Source: Coneutiohabitans sp964457925 (GTDB lineage Bacteria > Zhuqueibacterota > Zhuqueibacteria > Zhuqueibacterales > Zhuqueibacteraceae). From it: a DNA stretch of 64,000 nucleotides. Positions 52,815-62,843 of this stretch are shown one piece after another. The translations under genes were made by a program, and so were the position numbers. Numbering within the stretch: the stretch's first letter is position 1; each line of letters opens with the position of its first letter. Below the pieces are notes generated by a model. The model saw nothing but the letters and a program-made list of their open reading frames with translations, did no database searches and was not told where the DNA came from. The stretch lies in NCBI GenBank assembly GCA_964457925.1, contig CAYWGH010000015.1, positions 62,001-126,000 on the forward strand. Reading direction: 5' to 3'.

Positions 52815-53333
52815 CTACTTCACCAGGTTGACAGCGGCAACCGCAATGTCGTTTACAGCCTCCACCAGGCTTTCGGAAAGCGAGAGATTGCCTTGCATCA
52901 TCCGAATTTTAGCCGGCACACTCAAGAGATCTTCCGGTGTCCGCGCCACGGCAAAATCCTGCCGCACGGATTTGCCGCGAAATTGGGCAAGGAATTCATC
53001 CTCAACGCCGTCGAGGCCTTTGACTTTCACACAGGAAATAATGCCGGTATTAGTCACGCCCACCAGAACAGAAATTGTCTTGCCTTCGTGTTGCTGGGGC
53101 TTGAAAAAGATGTAACCACGGAATTCTTCGGCCGGCCCCCATGAACCTTGCTCCCAAGCTTCGGTCCACTGCACGCCGGAATCGAGTGTTCTGATTGCTT
53201 CATAAGAATTGGTGCTTGGAAAAATCTGCCGGCAGTCTTGCCGAGTCAAGCGCGACGGGGTTTCTGCAACTGCCATGGAAGTCGCTAACCCGAGTATCAG
53301 CACGCCGGAAAGTAAGCTGGTTTTTTTTGTCAT
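52815..53333 (-). CDS. Exported FMN-bind-like protein
   Basis: A 172-residue protein with a signal peptide cleaved near AVAE. The mature part has the FMN_bind layout of RnfG/NqrC proteins: GYIFFKPQQHEGKTISVLVGVTNTGIISCVKV, followed by FLAQFRGKSV. The usual S/T-G-A-T flavinylation motif near the C-terminus is not evident; SLVEAVNDIAVAAVNLV stands at that position. So it may not bind FMN covalently. It lies upstream of the pump operon on the same strand and divergent from the sensor kinase. A role in envelope redox chemistry is a guess. Confidence 0.75.
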   Translation of the reverse strand: MTKKTSLLSGVLILGLATSMAVAETPSRLTRQDCRQIFPSTNSYEAIRTLDSGVQWTEAWEQGSWGPAEEFRGYIFFKPQQHEGKTISVLVGVTNTGIISCVKVKGLDGVEDEFLAQFRGKSVRQDFAVARTPEDLLSVPAKIRMMQGNLSLSESLVEAVNDIAVAAVNLVK

Positions 53334-53642
53334 TTTTCACCTCAGTTAGAATGTTCAAAGATGTTGTACCTGCGAAAGCTCGTGTTGAAGAAAAATTTTC
53401 TCTGTCGGAATTGCGTTGCGATTCAACCCGGCCAAAAGCCGTTTTCATGACGCATGATGTTTTGGTGTTCCTGCCGGCAATATACGAAAATTGCAAACCG
53501 ATGGTGTTATGGAAGTGTCGGAAGATTGTAAAAAACTAGTGAAATCGTGGCAGTTAGATACTCGCGTCCGGCGTGTTTAGTTTAAAATTTTGCCACTGGG
53601 CCATTTTTTTCTTAGACTTTGTAACGCCTATTTATTAAATTT
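53334..53642. other. Divergent promoter region between FMN-bind-like and kinase genes
   Basis: This 309-base region must contain promoters for both directions. The last 60 bases before the kinase are AT-rich. No ribosome binding site is visible before the kinase ATG and no clear -35/-10 pair could be picked with confidence. Confidence 0.45.
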
Positions 53643-55982
53643 ATGTCACGCTTCAATTATCGCTCTCACCCAACGCTACCAAGCATGATGATAAATTTGT
53701 TTAAAAATTCCAAAACAAGACGAGCAGTGCTATTGAGCGACCGCCGCCGCTCGGTGCGCCAGTTTGTGCAGGAGCAAAAACGCGAACTGCGCCTGGCGGC
53801 TATATTCGTGTTGCTGATTTTTCTTCCCAGCGGACTTTTAGGTTACTTGAGCTGGCGCGCGATCAAAAACGAAAAACTGCTTTCCCAGCAAAAAATCGTT
53901 GAAAGCTATCGCCAATTTGTTCGCCTCGCTGCGCGCGATATAGATGGTGAGCTTGAATTGGTGCAAGCGCGGCTGCAGACCTCTGTCGAGCAAGCCCTTG
54001 AACGTCTTGGTACGCCGCCAGCTCCCGGTCGACTTGACAGCCTGAACGTCGCAGAGCCTTTGATTTCCTCCTGTGCGCTGTTTGTCGGTCCCGGCCAGGT
54101 CATTTATCCTATCGAACCCACCGTGCAGCGTGAAAGCCTTTCCGTCCGGGCGGCGCAAAGTGAAACGATTGCGCGCGAATATGAACTGTATAGCGAACTG
54201 TCGAGTCGCGGCGAGAAACTGGAATACCAGTATCAGGATCTCGACGGGGCCATCGCCGTCTACGAGCAAATACTAGCACAAGTCGCTTCGCCACAATTAC
54301 GCGCCATGGCTTATAGCTTGTTGGGACGTGCTCAAACAAAAAAAGCTGATTGGGAGGCCGCCCTCCGAACCTATCAAAGCTTGCTGCACGATTATCCGGA
54401 GGTCCGCGATCTCGACAAAACATATCTACGCTTTCTAGCGCAATTTCAGATTGCCGTTTGTCTCGAAAATCTCGGCCGCGAACAGGAAGCAATTGCAACG
54501 CTTTTGCGCATGAACCGGGATTTATTGGAAAGAAGCGACACGATCAATCGACAGCAATATTCCCATTTTTTGGAATGGATCGAGGTTTTGTCAGCAAGGA
54601 TTCTTTCCACGCTGCGACTGTCCAATGCGGAATATTATCGGGAACAATTCCAGGAACTCGCAAGGCAGAAGAAAAAGCGCATTAGCGACAAATACTTTGT
54701 GCAATTATTCGATGAAGAGCTGCACGAACTCATCATCAAACGAAAAACCTACCGGCCGATTATTCGCTATTTCTCCGGCCAGGCTGACGACGAACCGTTT
54801 CTGCTCGGCTACCATCCAATGCCGGATCAATCTGGTTCTTCTGTTTCTGGATTACTGGGATTTCGAGTAAATCTAACGCGCTTACGCGAAAGAATTTTTC
54901 CAGTCATTTTAAGCCATCTGGAAACCAGCGAGGCCGTCATTCCAGCGATCCTGGATAATAATGGCGCCTATATCATCGGAACGGCGGAACCGAAAACCGC
55001 CCCCATTGCGACGCAAGCTCTGGATTCCCCGTTTAGGTTTTGGCAAGTGGGTGTATTTCTCAACGATGAACTCGTGGCGCCGCCGGTCGATTTTAGTGCC
55101 CTTTCGTGGCTGTGGCTGATTGTACTATTATTATTGAGTATTTTCTTCGGCGTTTATATTTTTATTCGATATGCGCGCGAGCAAGCGCGGCTCTCTGAAT
55201 TGAAATCGACATTCGTTTCACGCGTATCACATGAGTTGCGTACGCCTTTGACTTCAATCAAGATGCTGGCGGAACATCTGGAAATGCAACTGCGGCACCC
55301 GCCGGCCGCCTCCGAGCACGAGCTGCGTGCCCGCACCGGGCAGTATCTGGGTGTGATTCGTCGCGAAAGCGATCGTCTCGGAAGGCTGATTGAAAATGTT
55401 TTGGATTTTTCAAAGATTGAGCGGGGCGTGAAGCAGTACAGCTTTGAGTATGAAATGCCGGCGGTGATTCTGTGCAAAGCCATTGATTCTTTCCGTCCGC
55501 ATGCCGAAATGCAAGGGTTCACCATCAAAACCGAAATTGACGATGCTCTGCCCGAACTGTTTTGCGATTCCGATGCCATAACGCAGGCGTTGCTTAATCT
55601 TTTGAGTAATGCCGTCAAGTACAGTGAAAAAGAAAAAATCATCACCGTGCGCGCCTTTCGCGACCAGGCGCACGTACACATTGAAGTCGAGGACCATGGG
55701 ATTGGCATTCCGCCGGCTCAACTTCCAAGAGTCTTCGACGAGTTTTATCGTATCGATCAAAAGCTTAATTCCAGGCGGCAGGGCGGCGTGGGTTTGGGTT
55801 TGACGCTGGTGCAACACATCATACAGGCGCATCGGGGCACGATCGGCGTGCGCAGCCTGGAAGGCAAGGGGTCAACTTTCAGTGTAACTCTGCCGATTCC
55901 GCCGGATGATGACACGCCGCTAGCGGAATCCCTGGAAAAATTAAAGCAGGAAGATAATCACCCAATTGAGAAGCTCGCATGA
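53643..55982 (+). CDS. Sensor histidine kinase with periplasmic TPR region
   Basis: A 779-residue kinase. A basic N-terminal segment is followed by a membrane helix (about 49-67). The long periplasmic part contains TPR-like repeats at about 175-300 (LDGAIAVYEQILAQVASPQLRAMAYSLLGRAQ, WEAALRTYQSLLHDYPEV, AQFQIAVCLENLGREQEAI). The second helix is at about 482-503. The kinase core has H530 in SRVSHELRTPLTS, N-box LLNLLSNAVKYS, DHGIGIP and GGVGLGLTLVQHI. Start uncertain: Mets at residues 15 and 16 are alternatives. It overlaps the response regulator by four bases (ATGA). Confidence 0.93.
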   Translation: MSRFNYRSHPTLPSMMINLFKNSKTRRAVLLSDRRRSVRQFVQEQKRELRLAAIFVLLIFLPSGLLGYLSWRAIKNEKLLSQQKIVESYRQFVRLAARDIDGELELVQARLQTSVEQALERLGTPPAPGRLDSLNVAEPLISSCALFVGPGQVIYPIEPTVQRESLSVRAAQSETIAREYELYSELSSRGEKLEYQYQDLDGAIAVYEQILAQVASPQLRAMAYSLLGRAQTKKADWEAALRTYQSLLHDYPEVRDLDKTYLRFLAQFQIAVCLENLGREQEAIATLLRMNRDLLERSDTINRQQYSHFLEWIEVLSARILSTLRLSNAEYYREQFQELARQKKKRISDKYFVQLFDEELHELIIKRKTYRPIIRYFSGQADDEPFLLGYHPMPDQSGSSVSGLLGFRVNLTRLRERIFPVILSHLETSEAVIPAILDNNGAYIIGTAEPKTAPIATQALDSPFRFWQVGVFLNDELVAPPVDFSALSWLWLIVLLLLSIFFGVYIFIRYAREQARLSELKSTFVSRVSHELRTPLTSIKMLAEHLEMQLRHPPAASEHELRARTGQYLGVIRRESDRLGRLIENVLDFSKIERGVKQYSFEYEMPAVILCKAIDSFRPHAEMQGFTIKTEIDDALPELFCDSDAITQALLNLLSNAVKYSEKEKIITVRAFRDQAHVHIEVEDHGIGIPPAQLPRVFDEFYRIDQKLNSRRQGGVGLGLTLVQHIIQAHRGTIGVRSLEGKGSTFSVTLPIPPDDDTPLAESLEKLKQEDNHPIEKLA

Positions 55983-56674
55983 AAAAAATACTTATTGTAG
56001 AAGACGATGATGCCATCTTATTCGGTCTGGAGAACATCCTTCGTGATGAAGGCTATGAAATCCATTCCGTCAAGTCAGGTCAAGAAGGCTATCGCATGGC
56101 CAAAGAGTTTCATCCAGATTTGATGATTTTAGATCTGATGTTGCCCGGCATGAGTGGTCTCGAGATCTGCAAGCGAATGCGTGATGAGGGCATGAAAACG
56201 ACCGTCTTGATGGTGACGGCCAAAGCAGAGGAGAACGACAAAGTCTTTGGTCTAGAGTTGGGAGCAGATGATTATATTACGAAACCCTTCAGCGTGCGTG
56301 AACTGCTGGCGCGCATTAAGGCTCATCTGCGGCGTGCAGAATTTGCTGCGGTTGCCAATACCGAAACCTTGCCCGATGAGGTCAAGTTTGGCAATGTAGT
56401 GATCAATATGAAACGTCACGAGGTTACCAAAGCCGGCGAACGGCAAGATTTGACGAATCGCGAATTTCTTTTGCTCGAATATTTCATTCGCCACCAGGGG
56501 GAGTTGTTGACGCGGGAGCGCTTGTTGGATGATATCTGGGGGTATGAGGTTTATCCGACGACTCGCACCATAGATACGCATGTGCGCCGGCTGCGCAAGC
56601 ACATCGAACCCAACCCGGAGCAACCGCGTTATATCAAGACCGTGCATGGCGCCGGTTATCTTTTTGAAGTTTAA
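55979..56674 (+). CDS. PhoB/OmpR-family response regulator
   Basis: A 231-residue regulator, partner of the overlapping TPR kinase. It has acids in VEDDDA, phosphoacceptor D52 in MILDLMLPG, and the lysine in YITKPF near 101. The winged helix shows LTNREFLLLEYFIRHQGELLTRE and TRTIDTHVRRLRKHIE, with YIKTVHGAGYLF at the end. It is PhoB/RegX-like in its C-terminal recognition region. Two genes of unknown function follow and may be its targets. Confidence 0.95.
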   Translation: MKKILIVEDDDAILFGLENILRDEGYEIHSVKSGQEGYRMAKEFHPDLMILDLMLPGMSGLEICKRMRDEGMKTTVLMVTAKAEENDKVFGLELGADDYITKPFSVRELLARIKAHLRRAEFAAVANTETLPDEVKFGNVVINMKRHEVTKAGERQDLTNREFLLLEYFIRHQGELLTRERLLDDIWGYEVYPTTRTIDTHVRRLRKHIEPNPEQPRYIKTVHGAGYLFEV

Positions 56675-56917
56675 GAAAAATAGAGTAAGGATAATCACTT
56701 TTTAAGTTTAATCATCAGCGTTTCAAAACGTCTTTGAGCTTTAGTTATCTGCTTTCTAGAGTTCACAGGTTTTTCACAAGTATTTTACAATCATCCTACA
56801 GATTAATGACATCCTGAGGATTGATATTTTCGTATATTGAACTCAAGTGCATGAAGCAAGGCTTCGGCGCTTCGGATAATGATCACACGAGCAGCAAGTT
56901 CAAAAAGGGCGGTTTCC

Positions 56918-57496
56918 ATGAAAGTGCGGGTTTCGCTATCGGCCATTGCTGTTTTGGTTTTATACTTACTCAGTGGCGAACCGCTGCACGCGCAGCGCGC
57001 TAAGAAATGGACATCGGCTGAAATCATCACAAACGTCAAAGTCGGCCAGTGGATAGAGATTGACGGCGCTATCCGGCCGGATCAGTCTGTGGTGGCGGTA
57101 GAGATCGAATTTCGCGCGGGCGATTTTATGGACGACGATTGGCGGCTTCTCGCCAAAGTCAAGTCTGTTACGCCTGAAAAAAACGAGTTTCAAGTCTTCT
57201 CGGTGCCGGTGAGAGTAACGAAGGAAACCGAATTTGACGAGGGCATCAAAAGTCTCGACGATATCAAGCCGGAAATGCTAGTAAAACTCGAAGGAACCTA
57301 TTTAACCGAAGGCGTCTTTTTGGCGAAAGAAGTTGACAACAGAGACAGAAAGCTCAAGGCGGAACCGCAGTTTGACAAGATGCTTGAAGTGGTCGGGAAA
57401 ATCGTGCAAATCGATGAAGAAAAGCGTGTGATTACTGTTATGGGAATTGACTTTCATATTACTGAGGAAACAGAAGGAAAGTCGCTCATTAAGTAG
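56918..57496 (+). CDS. Exported DUF5666-like (OB-fold) protein
   Basis: A 192-residue protein with a signal peptide cleaved near LHAQ. Three short OB-like beta modules follow: VKVGQWIEIDGAIRPDQSVV, then VRVTKETEFDEGIKSLDDIKP (the DUF5666 style of DxxI/LkPGM sequences), KLEGTYLTEGVFLAKEV, and VGKIVQIDEEKRVITVMG. Each starts with a strand that tracks G-x-I/V and a D/E. A frameshifted relative lies at 45626. An in-frame ATG at 56879 is less likely. It lies 243 bases after the regulator gene, facing the same way. Function unknown. Confidence 0.78.
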   Translation: MKVRVSLSAIAVLVLYLLSGEPLHAQRAKKWTSAEIITNVKVGQWIEIDGAIRPDQSVVAVEIEFRAGDFMDDDWRLLAKVKSVTPEKNEFQVFSVPVRVTKETEFDEGIKSLDDIKPEMLVKLEGTYLTEGVFLAKEVDNRDRKLKAEPQFDKMLEVVGKIVQIDEEKRVITVMGIDFHITEETEGKSLIK

Positions 57497-57588
57497 TGGT
57501 CAACTGTCGGAACGGGAGCTAGCGACGGCACAAGATTCATGTTTTTTTAAATCAGTGGCTACAGGACGTTAATTTTGAGAGGTGCTTT

Positions 57589-58149
57589 ATGAACGAGCTC
57601 ATTTATTTTTCCGGTTTGGACCTTATGATCAAGGTCAAACATGCCAAAAAGGCTAATACGCTGCACTACGTCTCGCATCGCGAGATGGAGCACAAAGAGA
57701 AAGTGATGGCTGAGCGTTACATGAAGGCGAAAATGATTTCAACAAGTGTACGCAACGGTGATCGCCCCTCGATTTTTATCTATCGCGGAACGGACAATCG
57801 ACTCAAGAGGAAGCTGGCCTTGCTTCATGCAAATCACGGCGTGCAACGCCCGCACAGGAATGAAAGAGAAATCACGGCGTCGGTCAAGAGCCTGATCAAT
57901 GCCGCCATGCGCAATTACTACACAGAGAAGATCGGCGAGCTTATTGTACTCGCACGCAATGAACTGGGAAGTGGCTTGCATCAGGAAGGGAAGTTTGCAC
58001 TGTTGCAACAGCAGATGAATGAGTTGGTGCTGGCCTATAATGCTTACACCGACAACAAGATCGTTCTTGAAGAAATTATACCTCAGGAATTAAGGCCGTG
58101 TTGGCTGGCTTTGAAGGATGCGCGATTGTCTGTTACAGCTGCACGATGA
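57589..58149 (+). CDS. Cytosolic protein of unknown function
   Basis: A 186-residue basic protein without signal or membrane segment, preceded by GAGAGG. It reads MNELIYFSGLDLMIKVKHAKKANTL with helices such as TASVKSLINAAMRNYYTEKIGEL and FALLQQQMNELVLAYNAYT. No family is recognised. Neither metal-binding nor catalytic clusters are seen, and I cannot suggest a function. Clean ribosome binding site, normal composition and conserved-looking helix pattern support a real gene. Confidence 0.7.
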   Translation: MNELIYFSGLDLMIKVKHAKKANTLHYVSHREMEHKEKVMAERYMKAKMISTSVRNGDRPSIFIYRGTDNRLKRKLALLHANHGVQRPHRNEREITASVKSLINAAMRNYYTEKIGELIVLARNELGSGLHQEGKFALLQQQMNELVLAYNAYTDNKIVLEEIIPQELRPCWLALKDARLSVTAAR

Positions 58150-58473
58150 CGACATTGCTTCGGTAACAAGCCAAAGCGATTGTGCTTGCCATGATATGTC
58201 TTGATATCTGCCGCGGCGTCTATATTTTCTAGTGCAGAATGTAGTTTCTGTTGCGTGCGGGCTTGTTCGCCTATCCCGCGCACGTTAACAAGTCTTGCGG
58301 CTTTTCTCGCCCCCTGAAGAGCAAAACCCTTGCAGGCCAGGATGCGTTTTGTGAGAGCGCAATTTAGCCCGCAAGGGTTTAAAGTCCTACTCTGATCTAT
58401 CTCCCAATCTTGCCTGGTCGGAAAATAACAAAAATTATTTCGGCGCTACTCCAGCACTTCTAATCGCTTTGTA
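58150..58473. other. Convergent intergenic region with a large hairpin
   Basis: The 324 bases between two converging genes contain AAACCCTTGC at 58324-58333 and its exact inverse GCAAGGGTTT at 58371-58380, with a 37-base loop. No T-run follows on either strand, so it is not a typical terminator. No gene is seen. Confidence 0.5.
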
Positions 58474-61400
58474 TTACCGTAAGAGGCTCATCCGGCGCGC
58501 TTGTTTGAAATCTCCGGCTCGGAGTTGATAGAGATACACGCCGCTGGCAAGCGTTCTGCCGAACCGGTCTTTGCCGTTCCAATGCACGCGATGATACCCG
58601 GCGTTGAATTGCCCGTCAGCAAGCGTGACAATCTCGCGGCCCAGGGTATTGAAAATTTTTATCACGACATGGGTGGCTTCCGGCAATTGAAACCGGATTT
58701 CAGTTTCCGGATTGAAGGGGTTGGGAAAGTTTTGAGCCAATCCAAAATCAGCGGGAGTTGCCGCGGCCTCGAGAGTTCCAGCTTCGTTGGTTAATGTTGC
58801 CGCTCCAGAAGCGAAGGCAAGGGCCGGCGCGCTGCAATGGCTCAAGATTTCGTAAGCGGCGCCATCATCAAGGGCAACTGCTCCGGACTGATTTTTCGGG
58901 ACGTGAACTTGAAACGAAGCTGCGCCGATGTTGCCGTTTGCATCCTCTGCCGCAAGGAACACGGTATAAACCCGGCCGTTGCCATTGTTTTGCCGCTCCG
59001 CGCGCAATTGAATCGTTTGGCAATCGACAATGACAATGTCGTCGCTGGTATTGCCATCGCCGTTGCCTGGAGCATTATCCGGCTCATCGCTGGTTGCCGA
59101 GACGATGAAGACATTGGCAGGTGAAAGTCCTGGTGTGCTGCCGTCATTCACTGAGATTACAAAATCAGAGACGTTGTATGTTGTATATTTGTGATTCGGC
59201 GGCCAAAGCTCGGCCGGGCTTCCGGCAATGGAAATTGTTGGCGGTGCAACATCGAGATACATCACCAGCCCGTCGTGATCTGACGAACGAAGCGGCGTGG
59301 TGTCGTCCTCGAGCAAACTTTCAGCAGCATCGGCGTTGCCGCGGCCATATTGCAATCCGGTGGGATGGATTGCTTGCGAAGTGAGCATGTGGTCCAACAC
59401 TTGTGCGCTGCCGTTGAATATGAAAGAATACTGTTCTTCTGCGGGCAGGTTCAACACTTGTTTGGTCAAATTGGGATTGACAAGATCCGGGCCGGACAGC
59501 AAATTGTCGCCTGGATCAAAATCGCCGGCGATTTGCCCCACCGCGTCGACATAACCATCGGTAAACTGATAAGCATTAAAATCTCCGGTGACCACAAGCC
59601 GCACGCCGGGGTCGGCGCTTTGCAAATCCTGCACTTTTTGCGCGATGGATTGCGCCTGCTCCAGGCGTTTCTGCCGCACACGCGGGCCGTCGGAGGGGCT
59701 GTCGATGCCCGTGAGCGAACGATTGTGCACTGCCATCACCGCAATCGGCGAAGCGATGCTGCCGATAACGAAGCTGCCTTCGAGCAACAGCGGTGGACGA
59801 TCGTGCAGCAACGAGCCATCGAGGCTAAGCGTCTCTGTAGCGCCAAGCTGAGTAACGCCGTCCACCTGCACCGTGCTGCGCACCAAAAAGCCAACGTCAA
59901 TACCGCCGACGTCATTGCCCTCGATCAGATAAGCGTTGTAAACAACGGATGGTTCATCGGCTGCAATTTTGTTTGCCAGGGCCTCAAGCACTGCGAGTTT
60001 CTCCGCTTCTTGCACCGCGAGTATATCCGGCGCATCCAAAACGGTTCGAATATACAAAGAGAATTTTGCCAAGCGCCGAGCATACTCTGCCGCACTTACG
60101 ACAGTGCCGTTATCCTGCGGGCCGGGATCATCGACGTTATCAAACAAACGGAACAGGTTGAGTGTGCCGATCGTAACTTCATCTGAATTTCTGGCGCGCA
60201 CGGCAACCGGCAAGGCGGCCGGCTTAAATGAGAATTGCGTTGGCCAAAACTCAAAACCGTTAAACTCATAACCGAGTACTCCGACGGCATTAAAAGACGA
60301 GCCGGCGGGAATGATCTGGTTCGACAAGCCGAGCCGATCGGGATCAAGCTCAAAAACCTCGGGATTGCCATCCCACACCGGCAACCCGGGCAGGCCGGGA
60401 AAAGCAATGCCCGGTTCGCGGAACGTGCGGGTGGAGGCGGCAGTGATGAAAACTTCGGCGATCGGATCAGTGCCAAATGTTTGATTCGGCCCGGTAACGG
60501 CGCCGCCGTTGATTTGAATTCGCATGCCTTCGTAACGCTCCAGCGTGTTTGCCGGTTGCGGTTGATCGGGCGAAGGCGTGGCAGAATCAAGCACAACGGG
60601 CGCGGGCAAGGGATTGCCGGAAGAAACCGCGGTAACCGTTGGGCTGTTGCTGAATTCGGTGAAACCAAAAAATTCCACCACTTCTCCGGTGACATTCACC
60701 AAGTCGCCGACTGCGACCGCGGGCGCGCTGCCGGTGAAAACAAAAATGCCGTTGGAGGTTTGGATATCAGCGTCGGCTCGGGCATCGGGCGTTTGCATCG
60801 CGAAGCCATTCGACGACACCGCGGTGACGACATTGTTTTCAGTGATGACGGTTTGATTGGCAAAGGGCGAAACCAACCCTGAACCCTGAATTTCGAATAT
60901 CTCTGCCGTGACCGGAGACGGCGGGCCAACATTTTCCGCGCCCGGCGTTGGCGGAAATGGCGCATAGGTATCGGTATTGCGCGCGCCGCCTGAGCCGTTG
61001 GGAATACGCTGATTCGAATGATTAGCGCCATCGCCGCCCCCGTTCTCGTTGACTTGCAGCTGGCCGGCATTGAGCAGCGCCAGCAAGCCGGCATCATCGG
61101 CATCATCGGTGTCGTACACGATGGCATCAATCAGATTGTTCGTGGTCACCGGCGTGCCGCTGGGAAAGCCGGAGGCGTTGCCGGCATATAGCGCAACCGC
61201 ATCTGGCCCATTCTGCAAGAGATTGCCCCCAAAAATGATCCCGGGAGTTGGCGTGACGCCGCTATTGCCCAAAAGAAAATAACCGTTGGCATCCGTGCTG
61301 AAGCCATCGAGATCGAACGCGGCATACGACAGATCATTGGCGCCGTTATAAAAAACCAATACCAGGCCATCAAGCGAAGTATTGCCGCTGCCGCCATCAA

Positions 61401-62370
61401 AAAGCTCCACAAATTCCAGCGCATCCGTGCCGGGCGTGTCGGAATCGAGTTCATTGATGACCACGCTGCTGGCTACGGTGAGGGTTGAAAAACTGAAGGT
61501 GTAGTCCGCCGCCATATTGTCCGGCGGATCATTGGCGTCCTGATCCGTGACATTCGCAGCGAAAACCGTAACCGTGATAGTCTCATTATCGGTAAAATCC
61601 ACATCGGGGTTAAGCACGAAGTTTTGCGGGCCGCCGCTCACCGTCGCGGTGTGTGAGCCGCTGGACGAGCCGCTGAGGGAAAACCAACTGCCGGTAACGT
61701 TTACCGCTTCGCTGAAATTGATCGAGATATTCGCATCAACGGCAACGCCGCTTGCGCCGTTCGTTGGAATTGTGCTTAAAACGCTGGGCGGCTGATCGGC
61801 GCCGCCAAAGGTTTGGCCGTTATTGAATGCGCCAAACGTGGCGGTTGCCGGAGAGTTCCAGACGAAGTCTTCATAATCAGTGCCATTGCCGCTCAATTGC
61901 AAAGACAGGCCCAGCGCCTCGCTGCCATTTTCAGATACACCGATGTCCGTGCTGAGCTCGCCACCGGCAGGCCCGCCTATGGCGGTAAAACCGCCCTCAT
62001 AGCTGAGAAACTGAACAACCGTGTTCGAGGCATCAACCAGCGCAATGCCGTCGGGCGAGCCGTTTTGGATGCCATTGACCGCGTAGTTTAAAACGACGAC
62101 GCCAAAGCCGCCGCCTAAATCGGGAATCGTTCCGCTCAACAGATCGGTATCATAAACCGCGCCGTTGGCGCCATTGTAAAGCACGATGCTCCAGCCGGTG
62201 AGGTCTGTGCCGGCTGGCCCGGCAATCTCAATGGCTTCGCCGGCATCGGTGCCGGTGTTGTCGTAATGGATTTCGTTGATAAAAACCGGTGTTTGAGCGG
62301 TCGCCGCGGCGTGCAAGCCGAGCGCGACAAACAAAAACGCCAGGATAAAACCTTTTGCGTATTGTTTCAT
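58474..62370 (-). CDS. Secreted multidomain LTD/EEP nuclease-like protein with T9SS-type tail
   Basis: A 1298-residue secreted protein. Order: signal peptide (to about 26); lamin-tail domain (FINEIHYDNTGTDAGEAIEI, 30-180); SbsA-type Ig-like domain (PPSVLSTIPTNGASGVAVD, 195-300); second lamin-tail domain (VVINELDSDTPGTDALEF, 302-470); OB-like domain (about 500-640); EEP nuclease/phosphatase domain (about 735-1080), with IGTLNLFRLFD, ILAVQEAEK and VVTGDFNAYQ. A WPPNHKYTTYN domain follows (about 1090-1205), then a tail of about 80 residues (NFPNPFNPETEIRF, NGKDRFGRTLASGVYLY) of the FlgD-like/T9SS type-A kind. It is likely an extracellular nuclease or phosphodiesterase. Confidence 0.92.
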   Translation of the reverse strand: MKQYAKGFILAFLFVALGLHAAATAQTPVFINEIHYDNTGTDAGEAIEIAGPAGTDLTGWSIVLYNGANGAVYDTDLLSGTIPDLGGGFGVVVLNYAVNGIQNGSPDGIALVDASNTVVQFLSYEGGFTAIGGPAGGELSTDIGVSENGSEALGLSLQLSGNGTDYEDFVWNSPATATFGAFNNGQTFGGADQPPSVLSTIPTNGASGVAVDANISINFSEAVNVTGSWFSLSGSSSGSHTATVSGGPQNFVLNPDVDFTDNETITVTVFAANVTDQDANDPPDNMAADYTFSFSTLTVASSVVINELDSDTPGTDALEFVELFDGGSGNTSLDGLVLVFYNGANDLSYAAFDLDGFSTDANGYFLLGNSGVTPTPGIIFGGNLLQNGPDAVALYAGNASGFPSGTPVTTNNLIDAIVYDTDDADDAGLLALLNAGQLQVNENGGGDGANHSNQRIPNGSGGARNTDTYAPFPPTPGAENVGPPSPVTAEIFEIQGSGLVSPFANQTVITENNVVTAVSSNGFAMQTPDARADADIQTSNGIFVFTGSAPAVAVGDLVNVTGEVVEFFGFTEFSNSPTVTAVSSGNPLPAPVVLDSATPSPDQPQPANTLERYEGMRIQINGGAVTGPNQTFGTDPIAEVFITAASTRTFREPGIAFPGLPGLPVWDGNPEVFELDPDRLGLSNQIIPAGSSFNAVGVLGYEFNGFEFWPTQFSFKPAALPVAVRARNSDEVTIGTLNLFRLFDNVDDPGPQDNGTVVSAAEYARRLAKFSLYIRTVLDAPDILAVQEAEKLAVLEALANKIAADEPSVVYNAYLIEGNDVGGIDVGFLVRSTVQVDGVTQLGATETLSLDGSLLHDRPPLLLEGSFVIGSIASPIAVMAVHNRSLTGIDSPSDGPRVRQKRLEQAQSIAQKVQDLQSADPGVRLVVTGDFNAYQFTDGYVDAVGQIAGDFDPGDNLLSGPDLVNPNLTKQVLNLPAEEQYSFIFNGSAQVLDHMLTSQAIHPTGLQYGRGNADAAESLLEDDTTPLRSSDHDGLVMYLDVAPPTISIAGSPAELWPPNHKYTTYNVSDFVISVNDGSTPGLSPANVFIVSATSDEPDNAPGNGDGNTSDDIVIVDCQTIQLRAERQNNGNGRVYTVFLAAEDANGNIGAASFQVHVPKNQSGAVALDDGAAYEILSHCSAPALAFASGAATLTNEAGTLEAAATPADFGLAQNFPNPFNPETEIRFQLPEATHVVIKIFNTLGREIVTLADGQFNAGYHRVHWNGKDRFGRTLASGVYLYQLRAGDFKQARRMSLLR

Positions 62371-62843
62371 TATTCGTCTCCTGACTGGGTTTTGTCATGA
62401 ACACGGATGAGTTTACAGCAAAGATGGCTGCGTACCGGCTAAACTGAAGCCGGAAGGTCTTGATCGAAGCGAATCTTTGAAATCAGCGGGGTGTAGCAGG
62501 TGTGAAAAACGGGAGGGACAAGACTCAAGGGGCTCGAATGGAACGATCACCATTCAAGTTGTCGTGGTCGAAGCGGCGGCCTCGTTGCCCGGCGCGCTTT
62601 GGGCGAATGGGCAATACGGTTTGAATGTGCGGCATGCTCGTCAGAGTCGTAGAACAGCGCGGCGTCGTTTGATTTAGTCAGTCGTGGTCGTTGCCCGTAA
62701 TCGAATGGCGTCGTTAATTTTACCCGATCAAACCCCATAAAGATACCCAAATGAGTTTAAAGAATTTTTAAGGCTGGGATAAGCCGCCATTAAATCAGAA
62801 AAATTTATGGCAATGTCAAGAGCCTCTGAAAAGTAAAGAACGA
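62371..62843. other. Intergenic region, nothing identified
   Basis: The 473 bases between two minus-strand genes hold a few short frames (such as 62477-62677 and 62547-62750) without ribosome binding site or protein-like composition. No clear hairpin with a T-run was found. The promoter of the secreted nuclease gene is presumably here. Confidence 0.45.

Noticed and set aside
59350..60186. 278-codon plus-strand ORF opposite the secreted nuclease
   Set aside because: Antisense shadow of conserved LTD/EEP coding sequence.
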